DNA from: Arthrobacter sp. PAMC25284
GTDB taxonomy: Bacteria > Actinomycetota > Actinomycetes > Actinomycetales > Micrococcaceae
Direction: 5' to 3'
DNA length: 64,000 bases
Assembly (NCBI RefSeq): GCF_019443425.1
Contig: NZ_CP080382.1
Location: 1,054,001-1,118,000 of the forward strand
This document shows positions 26,875 to 36,468 of this stretch, piece after piece. The position numbers were made by a program, and so were the translations under genes. Each line of letters begins with the position of its first letter. Positions within the stretch are counted from its first letter, which is position 1. Below the pieces are notes generated by a model. The model was not told the DNA's origin and did not search any database. It saw only the letters and a list, made by a program, of their open reading frames with translations.

Positions 26875-27351
26875 TCAGACGCTGCCTGCTGCGCGGGCAG
26901 GGCTCAGGTAGAAGGTGAGGCGGAATTTGCCAATCTGGACTTCATTGCCGGATTTCAGTTCCACTCCGTCGACCCGGTCGTGATTGACGTACGTTCCGTT
27001 GAGGCTTCCGGTGTCCACCACTTCGAAGCTGCGCGCCGTGCGGCGGAATTCAACGTGACGGCGGGATACCGTGACATCGTCCAGGAAGATGTCCGCATCC
27101 GGGTGCCGGCCTGCCGAGGTGACGTCCGAGTCCAGCAGGAACCGGGCGCCGCTGTTGGGGCCGCTGTGGGCCACAAGCAGGGCCGAGCGAAACGGCAGGG
27201 CCTCCACCGCGACCCGCTCCTCGGGAGAGAGTTGCGGGGTAAACGTTGGTTCTTCGCGAACCGGGGTGAGGTTAATCGACGTGGTCTCCGAAGCTTTCAC
27301 TCCACCCGTGCCGAATCCATCACCGGTGTCGCTGTGTTCGTTCCCAAACAT
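26875..27351 (-). CDS. FHA-domain metabolic regulator, GarA/OdhI type
   Basis: 158 aa from ATG 27351 (AGGAGGACTCA upstream; a longer frame is excluded by this). An N-terminal regulatory tail carries ETTS at 22-25, the exact phosphorylation motif used by PknB/PknG kinases in GarA and OdhI. A C-terminal forkhead-associated domain (~60-150) contains GRHPDADIFLDD, VSRRHVEF and TGSLNGTYVN. In mycobacteria and corynebacteria the unphosphorylated form inhibits 2-oxoglutarate dehydrogenase and controls glutamate metabolism; phosphorylation makes the FHA domain bind its own tail. The same role is inferred here. Gene order with gcvH and MerR matches Rv1826-Rv1828. Confidence 0.93.
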   Translation of the reverse strand: MFGNEHSDTGDGFGTGGVKASETTSINLTPVREEPTFTPQLSPEERVAVEALPFRSALLVAHSGPNSGARFLLDSDVTSAGRHPDADIFLDDVTVSRRHVEFRRTARSFEVVDTGSLNGTYVNHDRVDGVELKSGNEVQIGKFRLTFYLSPARAAGSV

Positions 27352-27507
27352 TGAGTCCTCCTCATTCGTTGCAGGTGTCCCCCCTGCAAACAACGCATGC
27401 TGTCCGGAAAACCTGCCGTCCCCGGTCTTCGGCCCTTCGGAAGGACGCTGGATGGCGTTCACGACGAACACCAGATCCAGCACCCCGGCCCGAATGGCCT
27501 CGTGCCT

Positions 27508-27894
27508 TTAGCCTACCTGCTGTTCGTACTCCGACGAACTGAGCAGGGACTCGACCGCGTCGGCCTCGGCAAGCTTGATCTCGAACAGCCACCCTTCGCC
27601 GTACGGATCAGAATTAATCAGGGCCGAACCAGCGTCCAGCGCCTCGTTCCGGGCAACCACCTCGCCGGTCACCGGTGCGTAGATATCGCTGACGCTCTTG
27701 GTGGATTCGACCTCACCAACGACATCGTTGGCCTTGACACTGGTACCCGCTTCGGGCATCTGGGCATAAACGACATCCCCGAGCGCATCCTGGGCGAAAT
27801 CGGTGATACCCACGCGCACAACCCCGTCTGCATTCGGGGCAGTCACCCATTCGTGTTCCGCGGTGTAGGACAGCTCTTCGGGAATGATGCTCAT
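27508..27894 (-). CDS. gcvH: Glycine cleavage system H protein
   Basis: 128 aa lipoyl carrier that shuttles the aminomethyl group between the P, T and L proteins of glycine cleavage. The lipoyl-attachment site GEVESTKSVSDIYAP places the modified lysine at residue 66. The C-terminal GEGWLFEIK and AEADAVESLL segments are characteristic. The other gcv genes are not in the window. It is placed beside the GarA-like gene as in mycobacteria, where it is linked to central carbon/nitrogen control by context only. Confidence 0.96.
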   Translation of the reverse strand: MSIIPEELSYTAEHEWVTAPNADGVVRVGITDFAQDALGDVVYAQMPEAGTSVKANDVVGEVESTKSVSDIYAPVTGEVVARNEALDAGSALINSDPYGEGWLFEIKLAEADAVESLLSSSEYEQQVG

Positions 27895-27993
27895 GACGGG
27901 CCTTTCCTCGGGTCAATCACTTAATGTCGACGGCGGTCAATTATTCTTTCCGCCGCTGAAAGTATAGGCCGATCGGCAGGCGCCCGGGGAACA

Positions 27994-28035
27994 GAAAACC
28001 CCGCCATTCCGATAATCCGGAATGGCGGGGTTTTC
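27994..28035. terminator. Strong bidirectional terminator
   Basis: Perfect 17-bp arms GAAAACCCCGCCATTCC (27994-28010) and its complement (28019-28035), flanked by A- and T-runs. It lies immediately downstream of tRNA-Pro on the minus strand and upstream of gcvH. Confidence 0.9.
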
Positions 28036-28042
28036 ATTAAGG

Positions 28043-28116
28043 TCGGGCTGACAGGATTTGAACCTGCGACCCCCTGACCCCCAGTCAGGTGCGCTACCAA
28101 GCTGCGCTACAGCCCG
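28043..28116 (-). tRNA. tRNA-Pro (anticodon GGG)
   Basis: A full cloverleaf is readable on the minus strand. The acceptor stem CGGGCTG pairs with CAGCCCG plus discriminator A. The D-arm is GCGC...GCGC and the anticodon arm is CCTGA-CTGGGGG-TCAGG, giving anticodon GGG after T33. The T-arm is GCAGG-TTCAAAT-CCTGT. The encoded 3' end continues CCT rather than CCA, so CCA is not fully genome-encoded. A strong terminator follows at 27994-28035. Confidence 0.95.
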
Positions 28117-28223
28117 CTGGTCCCGCCGTTCTCCGCTTCGAAGTCATCCTGGTATTTCTCCAGCATTTCCCTCCAAGCAGTCCGGCCGAACCACCTCCAA
28201 AAGCTTACACGATTCCGGAGGGT

Positions 28224-28251
28224 GCCGGTGACACTTGGCAGTGCCACCGGC
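28224..28251 (-). terminator. Hairpin after der, possible terminator
   Basis: GCCGGTG (28224-28230) / CACCGGC (28245-28251) with inner CACT/AGTG pairing, about 15 bp beyond the der stop. There is no T-run, so termination is only tentative; read-through into tRNA-Pro is possible. Confidence 0.4.
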
Positions 28252-28265
28252 CCGGTGTGTCCGAA

Positions 28266-29817
28266 TTAACGTTTCTTGCCACGCTTTTCACGCACACGCA
28301 TGTTGACCTCGATCGGCGTTCCCTCAAAACCAAAGGTTTCGCGGAGTCGGCGGGTGATGAAACGGCGGTAGCCCGGGTCGAGGAATCCGGTGGTGAACAG
28401 CACGAACTTCGGCGGCCGGCTGGAGGGCCTGGGTGCCGAACAGGATGCGGGGCTGCTTGCCGCCGCGGACCGGGTGCGGGTGGGCAGCCACGAGCTCGCC
28501 CAGGAAGGCATTGAGCCGTCCGGTGGGGATTCGCCGGTCCCAGCTTTCCAGGGCGATGTCCAGGGCCGGGACAAGCCGGTCCTTGTGCCAGCCGGTCTTG
28601 GCCGAGATATTAACCCGCGGCGCCCAGGCAACGTGCGCCAGGTCCTGTTCGATCTCCCGTTCCAGGTAGCTCCGGCGTTCGTCGTCGAGCAGGTCCCACT
28701 TATTGAATGCGAGAACCAGTGCACGGCCGGATTCGATGGCCAGCTGGAGGATTCGGACATCCTGCTCGCTGAGCACTTCGTCCACCGCGAGGAGCACGAC
28801 GGCGACTTCCGCCTTCTCGAGGGCGCTCTGGGTACGCAGCGAGGCGTAGAAGTCCGCGCCCTGTGCCATGTGCTGGCGGCGGCGGATACCGGCGGTGTCC
28901 ACGAAGCGCCAGGTGCGGCCGCCGAGTTCGATGAACTCATCCACCGGGTCACGGGTGGTGCCGGCGGTGTTGTCCACGACAACCCGCTCCGAACCGGCCA
29001 GCTTGTTCAACAGCGAGGACTTGCCCACGTTCGGACGCCCGATCAGGGCGATGCGGCGCGGACCGCCGGAGCGCTCCAGGCCTTCGATCGTGGAGAACTC
29101 GGGAAGCGTGTCCATAACGTGGTCCAGGAGGTCCGCGACGCCCCGGCCGTGCAGGGCCGAGACCGGGTACGGCTCGCCGAAGCCGAGGCCCCAGAGAGTT
29201 GCCGAATCTGCTTCCTGCGCGAAGTCGTCCACCTTGTTGGCCACCATGATGACCGGCTTTTTGGACTTGCGGAGCATCTTCATAACGCCCTCGTCGGTGG
29301 CCGTCGCGCCCACGGCGGAGTCGACAACGAACAGTACGGCGTCGGCGAGTTCGACAGCCATTTCTGCCTGCTCGGCGACGCGGGCGTGGATGCCGCGGGC
29401 GTCGTGCTCCCAGCCACCGGTATCAACAACCGTGAAGTTCCGGCCGTTCCAGGTGGCTGAGTACATCACCCTGTCGCGGGTGACGCCGGGGGTGTCTTCC
29501 ACGACTGCCTCGCGGCGGCCGAGAATACGGTTCACCAGCGTGGACTTGCCGACGTTGGGCCGGCCGATGATGGCGAGAACCGGATCGAGCTTGACGGGAC
29601 CGTCGAAGTCCTCATCGTCGTAGTCACCGCTCAGGAGTGCGGCGTCCTCCTCGTCCAGCTCGTAGTCGTCGAGGCCTGCCCGGAGAGAGGCCGCACGGAG
29701 CTCCGCCTCGTCATCGTCCAGGGCGGCAAGGTTCTCGGCCACCTGGTCCGTGCCGGTGGGCGTGTATTCGTCTTCGCCGGCGCCAAATTTGCCGGAGGTT
29801 TGAGTCGTATCGCTCAT
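28266..29817 (-). CDS. der: GTPase Der (EngA), ribosome assembly (frameshift near 3' end)
   Basis: Double-GTPase required for 50S ribosome maturation. Two G domains are complete: GRPNVGKST at 85-93 with NKVDD, and GRPNVGKSS at 260-268 with NKWD. A KH-like C-terminal domain follows. The first ~78 residues are an acidic extension common in actinobacteria. After FGTQA (~residue 464) the frame is wrong and stops at 28324. Removing one G from GGG at 28425-28427 restores the normal ending (...[27 protein letters not shown], shown in outline) at 28266, a 516-aa protein. Der is essential in bacteria studied, which points to a sequence error. The start overlaps the plsC stop (ATGA). Confidence 0.93.
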
Positions 29818-30563
29818 TGCACTTTCCTTAGGTGGTGATCTGCCGGCGTCCCGGCTACTGCGTTATGACGTTCGTGCGGGGAATCCGCGGCGGGCAGCGG
29901 TTGCCCGGTTCGTTCGATTGAATCCTGGACATGGCGCGCCAGCGCGGCACGGATTTCGGTTCCCGCCCTGTCCATTGAAACACGCCCGGTCTCGCCGGGT
30001 CTGCGGCTGATATTGAGGGCCGCACCAAAACTGACGTGGAACCGCCGGCGCAGCCGCGGCACCACGTCGACATGCTCGGTGCCGATCCTGGTGCCGAGGA
30101 TGGAGACCGGAACAACAGTGGCTCCTGTGTGGAGCGCCAGCCAGGCGACGCCGTTGTTGATCGCGGCTGCCTCGCCGCTCCCCCGGGTTCCTTCGGGCAG
30201 GATCCCGACGCACCGGCCGGCGTCGAGCAGGCTCTTCGCGGTGGCCAGTGCCCGGCGGTCACCGCTGCGGTCGACCGGGAGCTGGCCGGATGCGCTGAGC
30301 ACCCGCCCCAGGAACCCGGCGAACATCTCTTTCTTGACGAGAATGTGCATGGCCCGCGGTGCGGCGCCGAACATCACCGGCCCGTCCAGGAGGCTGATGT
30401 GGTTGCCGGCGAAGATGACCGGGCCGGCCGCCGGGACGTTGGCCCGCCCGGTCACCGAGGTCCGGTACAGGACATGGTCCAGCGTCCAGCCCACGGGGCG
30501 GCTCCACAAGGTGGTCCAGCGGGCCGGCAGGACTGGAACAGCGTCCGCGCGCCCCTCAGTCAC
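29814..30563 (-). CDS. 1-acylglycerol-3-phosphate acyltransferase-like protein (PlsC family)
   Basis: 249 aa from GTG 30563, which overlaps the 3' end of cmk once the cmk frameshift is corrected. The PlsC motifs are present: [10 protein letters not shown] (NHxxxxD) near residue 53 and LPEGTRG further on, with a C-terminal helix-rich extension. It presumably acylates lysophospholipid at the cytoplasmic membrane. It lies between der and cmk, with 4-base and 8-base overlaps, so all three are co-translated. Similar cmk-plsC-der order is common in actinobacteria and firmicutes. Confidence 0.88.
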   Translation of the reverse strand: MTEGRADAVPVLPARWTTLWSRPVGWTLDHVLYRTSVTGRANVPAAGPVIFAGNHISLLDGPVMFGAAPRAMHILVKKEMFAGFLGRVLSASGQLPVDRSGDRRALATAKSLLDAGRCVGILPEGTRGSGEAAAINNGVAWLALHTGATVVPVSILGTRIGTEHVDVVPRLRRRFHVSFGAALNISRRPGETGRVSMDRAGTEIRAALARHVQDSIERTGQPLPAADSPHERHNAVAGTPADHHLRKVQ

Positions 30564-31285
30564 GCGCGACAGCCCGGTGGTTGATGATGCTGTCGACGAT
30601 CTCGAGCGCGGCGGAGACGGTTTCTTCGAAGTCCAGGTCGGAGGAGTCCAGAGTGACGACGCCATCGGCGGCCCTTGTGAAGTTCACCACCGTGGAGTCC
30701 TTGGCATCGCGTTGCGTGACCTGGGCGGCGAGCTGCTCGGCCGTCTGGCTGCCGCCGAGCTGAATGCCGCGGCGGCGCAGCCGGGGCCTCCTCGCTGGCT
30801 GTCAGCAGCATCCGCACTTCTGCCTGCGGCACCACGACGGTGGTGATGTCCCGGCCTTCCACCACCATGCGGCGGTGGTGCTGGTCGATGAGTTCACGCT
30901 GCCGGCGGATCAGCTCAGTCCTCGCGCCGAGGGTCGTGGCGACGGAGCTGACTGCGGCCGAGATCGACGGCTTGCGGATTGCCTGGGTGACGTCGACTCC
31001 GCCAACGCGGACGAATTCCTCCAGCGGGCTGGTGCTGACCTCCAGCGGAAAGCTCTCCGACGCGGCTTCAACGGCCGACGCGTCCGAGAGGTCAATACCC
31101 GATTCCAGGCAGTACCAGGTCAGGGCCCGGTACATGGCTCCCGTGTCGAGGTAGGCCAACCGCAGCCGGCGTGCCACCTCCTTGCTGACGCTGGATTTAC
31201 CTGACCCTGAGGGTCCGTCAATCGCGACGACAAGGGGCCGTCCGGGGCGGACAACGTCCACAGATTCGATCAGTTCCTGGGTCAT
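30556..31285 (-). CDS. cmk: Cytidylate kinase (frameshifted)
   Basis: CMP/dCMP kinase of pyrimidine nucleotide recycling. P-loop DGPSGSGKSS and LDTGAMYRALTW, then EGRDITTVV, mark the NMP-kinase core and CMP-binding region. ATG at 31285 overlaps the tyrA stop (TAATG). The frame is lost after LLTASEEA: a four-G run at 30783-30786 appears to hold one extra base. Correction gives RLRRRGIQLGG...[12 protein letters not shown] and a stop at 30556, overlapping the plsC GTG. The corrected length (~242 aa) is normal. Cmk is usually essential or important, so a sequence error is likely. Confidence 0.9.
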
Positions 31286-32394
31286 TACTGGAGTACCCGC
31301 CATCCACGGTCGTTGAGGGCTTCTATGAGGAGGTCGTGCTTGTTGGGCAGGACGGAAAGTTCCACCATGCCGACGTTTTGTCCGGAGGAATGATCCAGCC
31401 GGAGGTCCTCCAGGTTGACGCCAATTTCGCCGATCTCCGTCAGGAGCCGTGCGATCTGTCCCGGCGTGTCATCCACCAGGACCGTCAGCCAGGAGTATGC
31501 CTGCGGCGGTCCGCCGTGCTTGCCCGGAATCCGGGACTGACCGGCGTTTCCTTCGCTGATCAGCTGGGCGAGATCAAGCCGTGCGCCGGGCGCCGTCGGA
31601 TTCTCGAGGGTGCCGATCAACCGGTTGAGGTCTTCCCGGACCCCTTGCAGGATCCCGACCACCTTTGCCGCGTTCCCGCCGAGGATCTGGACCCAGAGCG
31701 TCGGATCGCTCGCAGCAATCCGGGTGACGTCGCGCAGGCCGTTTCCCGCCAGCGAGAGTGCGTGCGGCGGAGTGCCCTGCAGTCGGCTGGCCAGAAGGGA
31801 AGACATAACCTGGGGCAGGTGCGAGACGAGGGCCACGGCTTCGTCGTGTTCGTCGGCACCGAATTCGGAGACGACGGCACCAAGGTCCGTGGCCAGCGCG
31901 CGTGCAGTCCGCAGGGAGCCGGCCAGCGTTTCTTCGGCGGGGCAAAGGACCCAGGGCATGGATGTGAACAGCTCGCCGCGCGCAGCGACCGGACCGGATT
32001 TTTCGCGACCGGCCATCGGGTGCGTCCCGACGTAGCGGCCAAGGTCAGCGCCGCGGTCGCGAAGTTCGGCAAGGATGCCTGCTTTCACGCTGGCGATATC
32101 GATGACGACGGCGTCCGGGTAGTCGGCGAGTGCTTTCGCCACCACATCAGCGGTGACGTCCGGCGGTGCGGCGACGACAACGAGTTCCGGCTGCTCCCCC
32201 TCGAGGCGCGCCAACGGCAGGCCCGCGCCGATATCAACGGCGACGGCCTGGTTGGTGGGCGACGGGTCGGAGAGGTACACGGCCACTCCGCGGCCCCGTA
32301 ACCCCAGCCCGATGCTGGTGCCGAGGAGCCCTGTTCCCACGACCAACACCGGACCGTTCAGGTGGCCCCGGCCCTGGGTGCGAAAGGCGGACAC
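31285..32394 (-). CDS. tyrA: Prephenate dehydrogenase with ACT domain
   Basis: 369 aa enzyme converting prephenate to 4-hydroxyphenylpyruvate with NAD(P)+ in tyrosine synthesis. N-terminal Rossmann fold with VGTGLLGTSIG (~18-28), the catalytic-region THPMAGRE (~124-131), and a helical prephenate-binding domain. A C-terminal ACT domain (WLTVLVDDTPGQIARLL...) suggests allosteric control by an aromatic amino acid. GTG start at 32394 lies 3 bases after the rluB stop; the stop overlaps cmk. The gene is inserted between rluB and cmk compared with mycobacteria. Confidence 0.94.
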   Translation of the reverse strand: MSAFRTQGRGHLNGPVLVVGTGLLGTSIGLGLRGRGVAVYLSDPSPTNQAVAVDIGAGLPLARLEGEQPELVVVAAPPDVTADVVAKALADYPDAVVIDIASVKAGILAELRDRGADLGRYVGTHPMAGREKSGPVAARGELFTSMPWVLCPAEETLAGSLRTARALATDLGAVVSEFGADEHDEAVALVSHLPQVMSSLLASRLQGTPPHALSLAGNGLRDVTRIAASDPTLWVQILGGNAAKVVGILQGVREDLNRLIGTLENPTAPGARLDLAQLISEGNAGQSRIPGKHGGPPQAYSWLTVLVDDTPGQIARLLTEIGEIGVNLEDLRLDHSSGQNVGMVELSVLPNKHDLLIEALNDRGWRVLQ

Positions 32395-32397
32395 GGG

Positions 32398-33637
32398 TTA
32401 CAGCCCCACAGATGCCAGCAGGTGGCCGACTTCCTGCTTGCCGAGGTTGCGGATGCTGCCCTGGCGCTGATCGCCGAGGCCGATAGGGCCGACCTTGACG
32501 CGGACGAGCCTCAGCACGGGGAAGCCCACGGCGTCGAAGAGCCGCCGGACGATCCGGTTCTTACCCGAGTGAAGGATGACCTCGATGAGCACGTGGCCCG
32601 GGGTCGAGTCGACCAGCTTGAAGGAGTCCACGGAGGCGATGCCGTCCTCCAGTTCGACGCCGGCCTTGAGCTCGGCACCGATGCCCTGCGGGAACGGCCC
32701 ACGGACCTGGACCAGGTAAGTCTTGGGAACCTCATAGGACGGGTGCGTCAGCCGGTTGGCGAGTTCGCCGTCGTTGGTCAGCAGCAGCATGCCTTCGGTG
32801 GCGACATCAAGCCGGCCCACATGGAAGAGCCGTTCGCCGCGGTTGGTGCTGCGCACGAAGTCGCTGATGCACGGGCGGCCGTCCGGGTCCTCCATGGTGG
32901 AGACAACGCCCTTGGGCTTGTTGAACACCATGTAGACCATGTTCTCGTCCAGCTGGATGCGGAGACCGTCGACGTGGATGACCGCTGCCTTGGGGTCGAT
33001 CCGCACGCCGAGCTCGGTGACGACCTGCCCGTCTACCTCAACGCGGCCTTCGGCGATCATTTCCTCGCAGACGCGCCGCGAGGCGACGCCGGCCGAAGCC
33101 ATGACCTTCTGAAGCCGGATGCCGTCGGAGTCGTGCAGATCTGATTGCGGCACATCGCGGCGCGGCCCGCGGTTCCGGGACGGCTTGCGGACCGGACCGA
33201 GGTTCTGGCCGAAACGTTCGCTGCCGAAAGCGCGGGGGGCCGGCGGCCTTGGCGGCACCGGTGCGCGGCTTGGGCTTAAGCGCCCCGGGCGTACCGGGCT
33301 CCTTGCCGAATCCGGGCTTCCGGGCGCCGGGTTTGCGGGCGCCTGCCTTGGCTGCGCCGGTTTTGCCGGCGGGGGCGCCGGACTTCCAGCCGCCGGCGGC
33401 CGGACGGGCTGCGGGCGTACCGTCAGCTGCCAGGTCCGGATCGATGAATGCCTCTTCGCGGGGCTTGGGATGCTTAAAAGGGCGGTCGCCCTTGGTGAAG
33501 TCGCTGGAGAAGGGGCGCTGGCCCGCTCCCCCGGTGCGGTTGCCGCCGCGCGGCGCGCCGCCCTGCGCGGAATTTCGTCCGGCGCTGTTGCGTCCCGAAC
33601 TGTTACGTGGTGAACCCTGGCGTCCCGCCTGTGTCAT
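32398..33637 (-). CDS. rluB: Pseudouridine synthase RluB family with basic N-terminal extension (frameshifted)
   Basis: Large-subunit rRNA pseudouridine synthase (RluB/RsuA family). The enzyme part has an S4 RNA-binding domain (RLQKVMASAGVASRR), catalytic GRLDVATEGMLLLTNDG with the active Asp, and the closing KIRL-like RIVRRLFDAVGFPV region. Upstream lies a ~150-residue Gly/Arg/Lys/Pro-rich disordered tail from ATG 33637, as in many actinobacterial homologues. Tail and enzyme are in different frames; deleting one G from the six-G run at 33234-33239 joins them into a 412-aa protein. scpB is upstream on the same strand; tyrA follows 3 bases later. Confidence 0.9.
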
Positions 33638-33746
33638 GACCCGTCCTTCGTAGTGGTGGCCGGCGTGGCATGTCTCCCGACATCACCGCCAGCCGGGCGT
33701 AATGGATCCGCCCTGGTGGATACTCGTGCGCAGACAGTTGACCTGC

Positions 33747-34433
33747 CTACATTCTTCCTGCGTCGTAGAACTCATCGATCCCTTCCAGCCCCGGAAGATG
33801 GGGTGAAAGTTGCGGCAACTCAGCCACCGAGCCGATTCCCATGCGCTCCAGGAAATACGACGTCGTGCGGTACAGGATGGCCCCGGATTCGGGATCATGT
33901 CCCGAATCCTCGATCAGCCCCCGCTGGGTCAGCGTCCGCACAACAGAGTCAACGTTAACTCCTCGAATTGCAGACACCCTTGCCCGTGACACGGGCTGGC
34001 GGTAAGCGATAACGGCGAGCGTTTCGAGCGCCGCCTGCGTCAGCCTGGCTGTCTGTCCTTCCAGCACGAATCCGCCGACGATATCGGCAAATTCCGCACG
34101 GGAGTAGATCCGCCAGCCTCCGGCGATCTTCCGCAATTCAAAACCCCGGGGGGCGGCACTGCTGCCGGTCGTGCTGGCAGCGTCCGCATCCGGGGCATTA
34201 ACAGTATAGCCGTTATACTCCCGCTGCAGATCCGCCAGCAGGGACTCGACGACGTCGACCGTCAGGTTCAGGCCGGCTGCGAGGGCCACGGCCGTGGCGG
34301 GCTCGTCGATTACCATCAGCACGGCCTCGAGGGCCGCGCGTCCGCCGCCCGGGAGTGCCGTGACATCCGGACCGGTCGCCGGGGCCGCTCCGGGACGCTG
34401 CGCGCCACGCTCCGGTCCACCCACGTCGTTCAC
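33747..34433 (-). CDS. scpB: Segregation and condensation protein ScpB
   Basis: 228 aa winged-helix partner of ScpA in the SMC condensin complex, needed for chromosome compaction and segregation. GTG at 34433 overlaps the scpA stop (GTGA) and is preceded by AAGGAG. Family hallmarks: ALEAVLMVIDEPA near the start, LTQAALETLAVIAYRQPVSRA and IRGVNVDSVVRTLTQRGLIE. The N-terminal ~30 residues are variable. It lies in the parA-scpA-scpB order found in M. tuberculosis (Rv1708-Rv1710). Confidence 0.95.
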   Translation of the reverse strand: MNDVGGPERGAQRPGAAPATGPDVTALPGGGRAALEAVLMVIDEPATAVALAAGLNLTVDVVESLLADLQREYNGYTVNAPDADAASTTGSSAAPRGFELRKIAGGWRIYSRAEFADIVGGFVLEGQTARLTQAALETLAVIAYRQPVSRARVSAIRGVNVDSVVRTLTQRGLIEDSGHDPESGAILYRTTSYFLERMGIGSVAELPQLSPHLPGLEGIDEFYDAGRM

Positions 34434-35305
34434 GTCTGCTCCTTCGGTTGGTCCGTCGGGCCATAGTCTTCGCTGAGGTTTTCGCTGCTCCAACCATCCG
34501 CATCGGCCATCCAGCGGACGGTCAAATCGCCAAGGGGCAGCAACTGCTCAAAGCCCACGGCGCGGTCCCGGAACATCTCCAGCAGGGCAAGGAACCGGGC
34601 CACCACCACGAGCGCCGATTCGGCGTCGGCGGTCAGTGCCCGGAAACTTAGCGGTGTCCCCTGCCGCAGCCGGAGACCGAGCAGTTCGGCCTGCTCCCTG
34701 ACGCTGACCGGGCTGCCGCCATGGAGGTGGACCAGTGCCACCTCCATGGGGGCTGACTCCTTGGGCTTCAGGGCCGTTTCGGCCAGGGCCGCGAACTGTT
34801 GTGGGGTGTGCCGCCACAGCAGTTCGGGCAGCAGTGCGGCGAAATGTCCTTCCAAGGCAACCTGGCGGGGGTAGCGTCCGGATTCCAGGTCCAGGGTGGA
34901 TCCGATCATCCCGGCAACTTGTTTGAAGGCCCGGTACTGGAGCAGCCGGGCGAACAGCAGATCCCGGGCCTCCAGCCGGGCAATGTCCTCGTCGTCCTCG
35001 ACTTCGCCGGCCGGCAGGAGCCGGGCGGCTTTGAGGTCCAGCAGCGTGGCGGCGATGACCAGGAATTCGCTGGCCTCATCGAGCGCCCACTCCGCGCCCA
35101 GTTGCTGCAGGCGCCTGATGTACTTGATGAATTCATCGGTGACCGTGGCAAGGGAAACTTCGGTGATGTCCAACTGATGTTTGGAAATCAGGGCCAGCAG
35201 AAGATCGAACGGGCCCGTGAAATTGGCGAGCCGCACCTCGAATCCGGGCTTCTTGGCCTCCGCCGGCCCGGCGGACTCAACCGCTGGAATGTCTGCTCCT
35301 GTCAC
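34430..35305 (-). CDS. scpA: Segregation and condensation protein ScpA
   Basis: 291 aa kleisin subunit bridging the SMC heads. N-terminal FEVRLANFTGPFDLLLALISKHQLDI (in outline, ~22-47) and DEFIKYIRRL are the ScpA signature. The centre is acidic and the C-terminal winged helix (ALTADAESALVVVARFLALLEM) contacts the SMC head. GTG start at 35305, 9 bases after parA ends; it overlaps scpB by 4 bases. Confidence 0.95.
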   Translation of the reverse strand: MTGADIPAVESAGPAEAKKPGFEVRLANFTGPFDLLLALISKHQLDITEVSLATVTDEFIKYIRRLQQLGAEWALDEASEFLVIAATLLDLKAARLLPAGEVEDDEDIARLEARDLLFARLLQYRAFKQVAGMIGSTLDLESGRYPRQVALEGHFAALLPELLWRHTPQQFAALAETALKPKESAPMEVALVHLHGGSPVSVREQAELLGLRLRQGTPLSFRALTADAESALVVVARFLALLEMFRDRAVGFEQLLPLGDLTVRWMADADGWSSENLSEDYGPTDQPKEQT

Positions 35306-35313
35306 GGGCCTGC

Positions 35314-36225
35314 CTAGGGTGCGCCGCCGCGTGAAATGAGCTCCTTGGCAAGGCTGCGGTACGCATCGGCCCCGGCGTGGTTGCCGGCGTACGCGGTGAT
35401 GGGCTCGGCCGCCACTGTGGCGTCAGCAAATTTGATGGACCGCTTGATGACAGTTTCAAAGACCGTGTCACCGAAAGCCTCCACGAGGCGGGCAATCACC
35501 TCGCGGCCATGCAGGGTGCGGGCGTCGTACATTGTGGCTAGCACGCCGTCGACCTGCAGCCTGGGGTTCAGGCGGTCCTGGACCTTGTCGATGGTTTCCA
35601 CGAGCAGGGCCACCGCGCGCAGCGCAAAGAACTCGCAGATCAGCGGGATGATGACACCGTGGGCGGCGGTCAGGGCGTTCACGGTCAGGAGGCCGAGCGA
35701 AGGCTGGCAGTCGATCAGGACAACGTCATAATCGTCCTCGACCTTTTTCAGGGCCCGGTCCAGGACCTGTTCGCGGGCGACCTCGTTCACGAGCTGCACC
35801 TCAGCGGCGGAAAGGTCGATGTTGGCGGGCAGCAGGTCAACGCCCTCGACGCCGGTCTTCTGGATGGCGTCGCGGATGTCGACCTTGCGGTCCATCAGCA
35901 CGTTGTAAACCGTGAGGTCAAGCTCGTGGGGGTTTGTGCCCAGGCCCGCCGAAAGGGCGCCCTGCGGATCGAAGTCGACAACGAGGACGCGGCGGCCGTA
36001 TTCGGCCAGTGCGGCTGCAAGGTTGATGGTCGAGGTGGTCTTCCCGACTCCGCCCTTCTGGTTGACCATCGCGATGACCCGCGCGGGACCGTGCGCGGAC
36101 AGCGGCGCGGGCTCGGGGAAGTCGCGTTGGGGACGTCCGGTGGGACCCATGACCGAATCTTCCAGATCGAGTCCGGTGCCTTCCAGAGTTGCTGAACCCT
36201 GTTCGCTACTCACGTATCTATCCAC
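35314..36225 (-). CDS. ParA-family chromosome segregation ATPase (Rv1708 type)
   Basis: 303 aa. After a ~45-residue N-terminal arm comes the Walker A MVNQKGGVGKTTSTINLAAALA, the switch DFDPQGALSAGLG and the Walker B DVVLIDCQPSLG. It is the ScpAB-linked ParA paralogue, distinct from the parAB locus near the origin. The start may be GTG 36225 or GTG 36213. It heads a tightly packed segregation operon with scpA and scpB and is followed by rluB-tyrA-cmk-plsC-der. Confidence 0.92.
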   Translation of the reverse strand: MDRYVSSEQGSATLEGTGLDLEDSVMGPTGRPQRDFPEPAPLSAHGPARVIAMVNQKGGVGKTTSTINLAAALAEYGRRVLVVDFDPQGALSAGLGTNPHELDLTVYNVLMDRKVDIRDAIQKTGVEGVDLLPANIDLSAAEVQLVNEVAREQVLDRALKKVEDDYDVVLIDCQPSLGLLTVNALTAAHGVIIPLICEFFALRAVALLVETIDKVQDRLNPRLQVDGVLATMYDARTLHGREVIARLVEAFGDTVFETVIKRSIKFADATVAAEPITAYAGNHAGADAYRSLAKELISRGGAP

Positions 36226-36383
36226 ACTTTCGATGACGATGATGTCCTGCTGCTGGAGTGCCAGCGCCGATCCTGTTCCTCACCAAGGTTACAGCGCCCG
36301 GCACCGTATTGCGCGAACCTTGGTAACAGCCCGGCGTCAAGCCTTGACCTTCCAGTAGAAGTCCAAGGATGGCGTACCCGGAG

Positions 36384-36424
36384 AACACTGATGCCCGGAA
36401 GCGTCGCTCCCGGGCATCAGTGTT
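36384..36424 (-). terminator. Terminator of dctA
   Basis: 15-bp perfect stem AACACTGATGCCCGG (36384-36398) / CCGGGCATCAGTGTT (36410-36424), ~45 bp after the dctA stop. The minus-strand flank is short in T, so strength is moderate. It separates dctA from the parA promoter. Confidence 0.75.
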
Positions 36425-36468
36425 ACAGCAGGTGGACCCGTCCGTGCGGAAAGCTCCACGCTCCGGCG

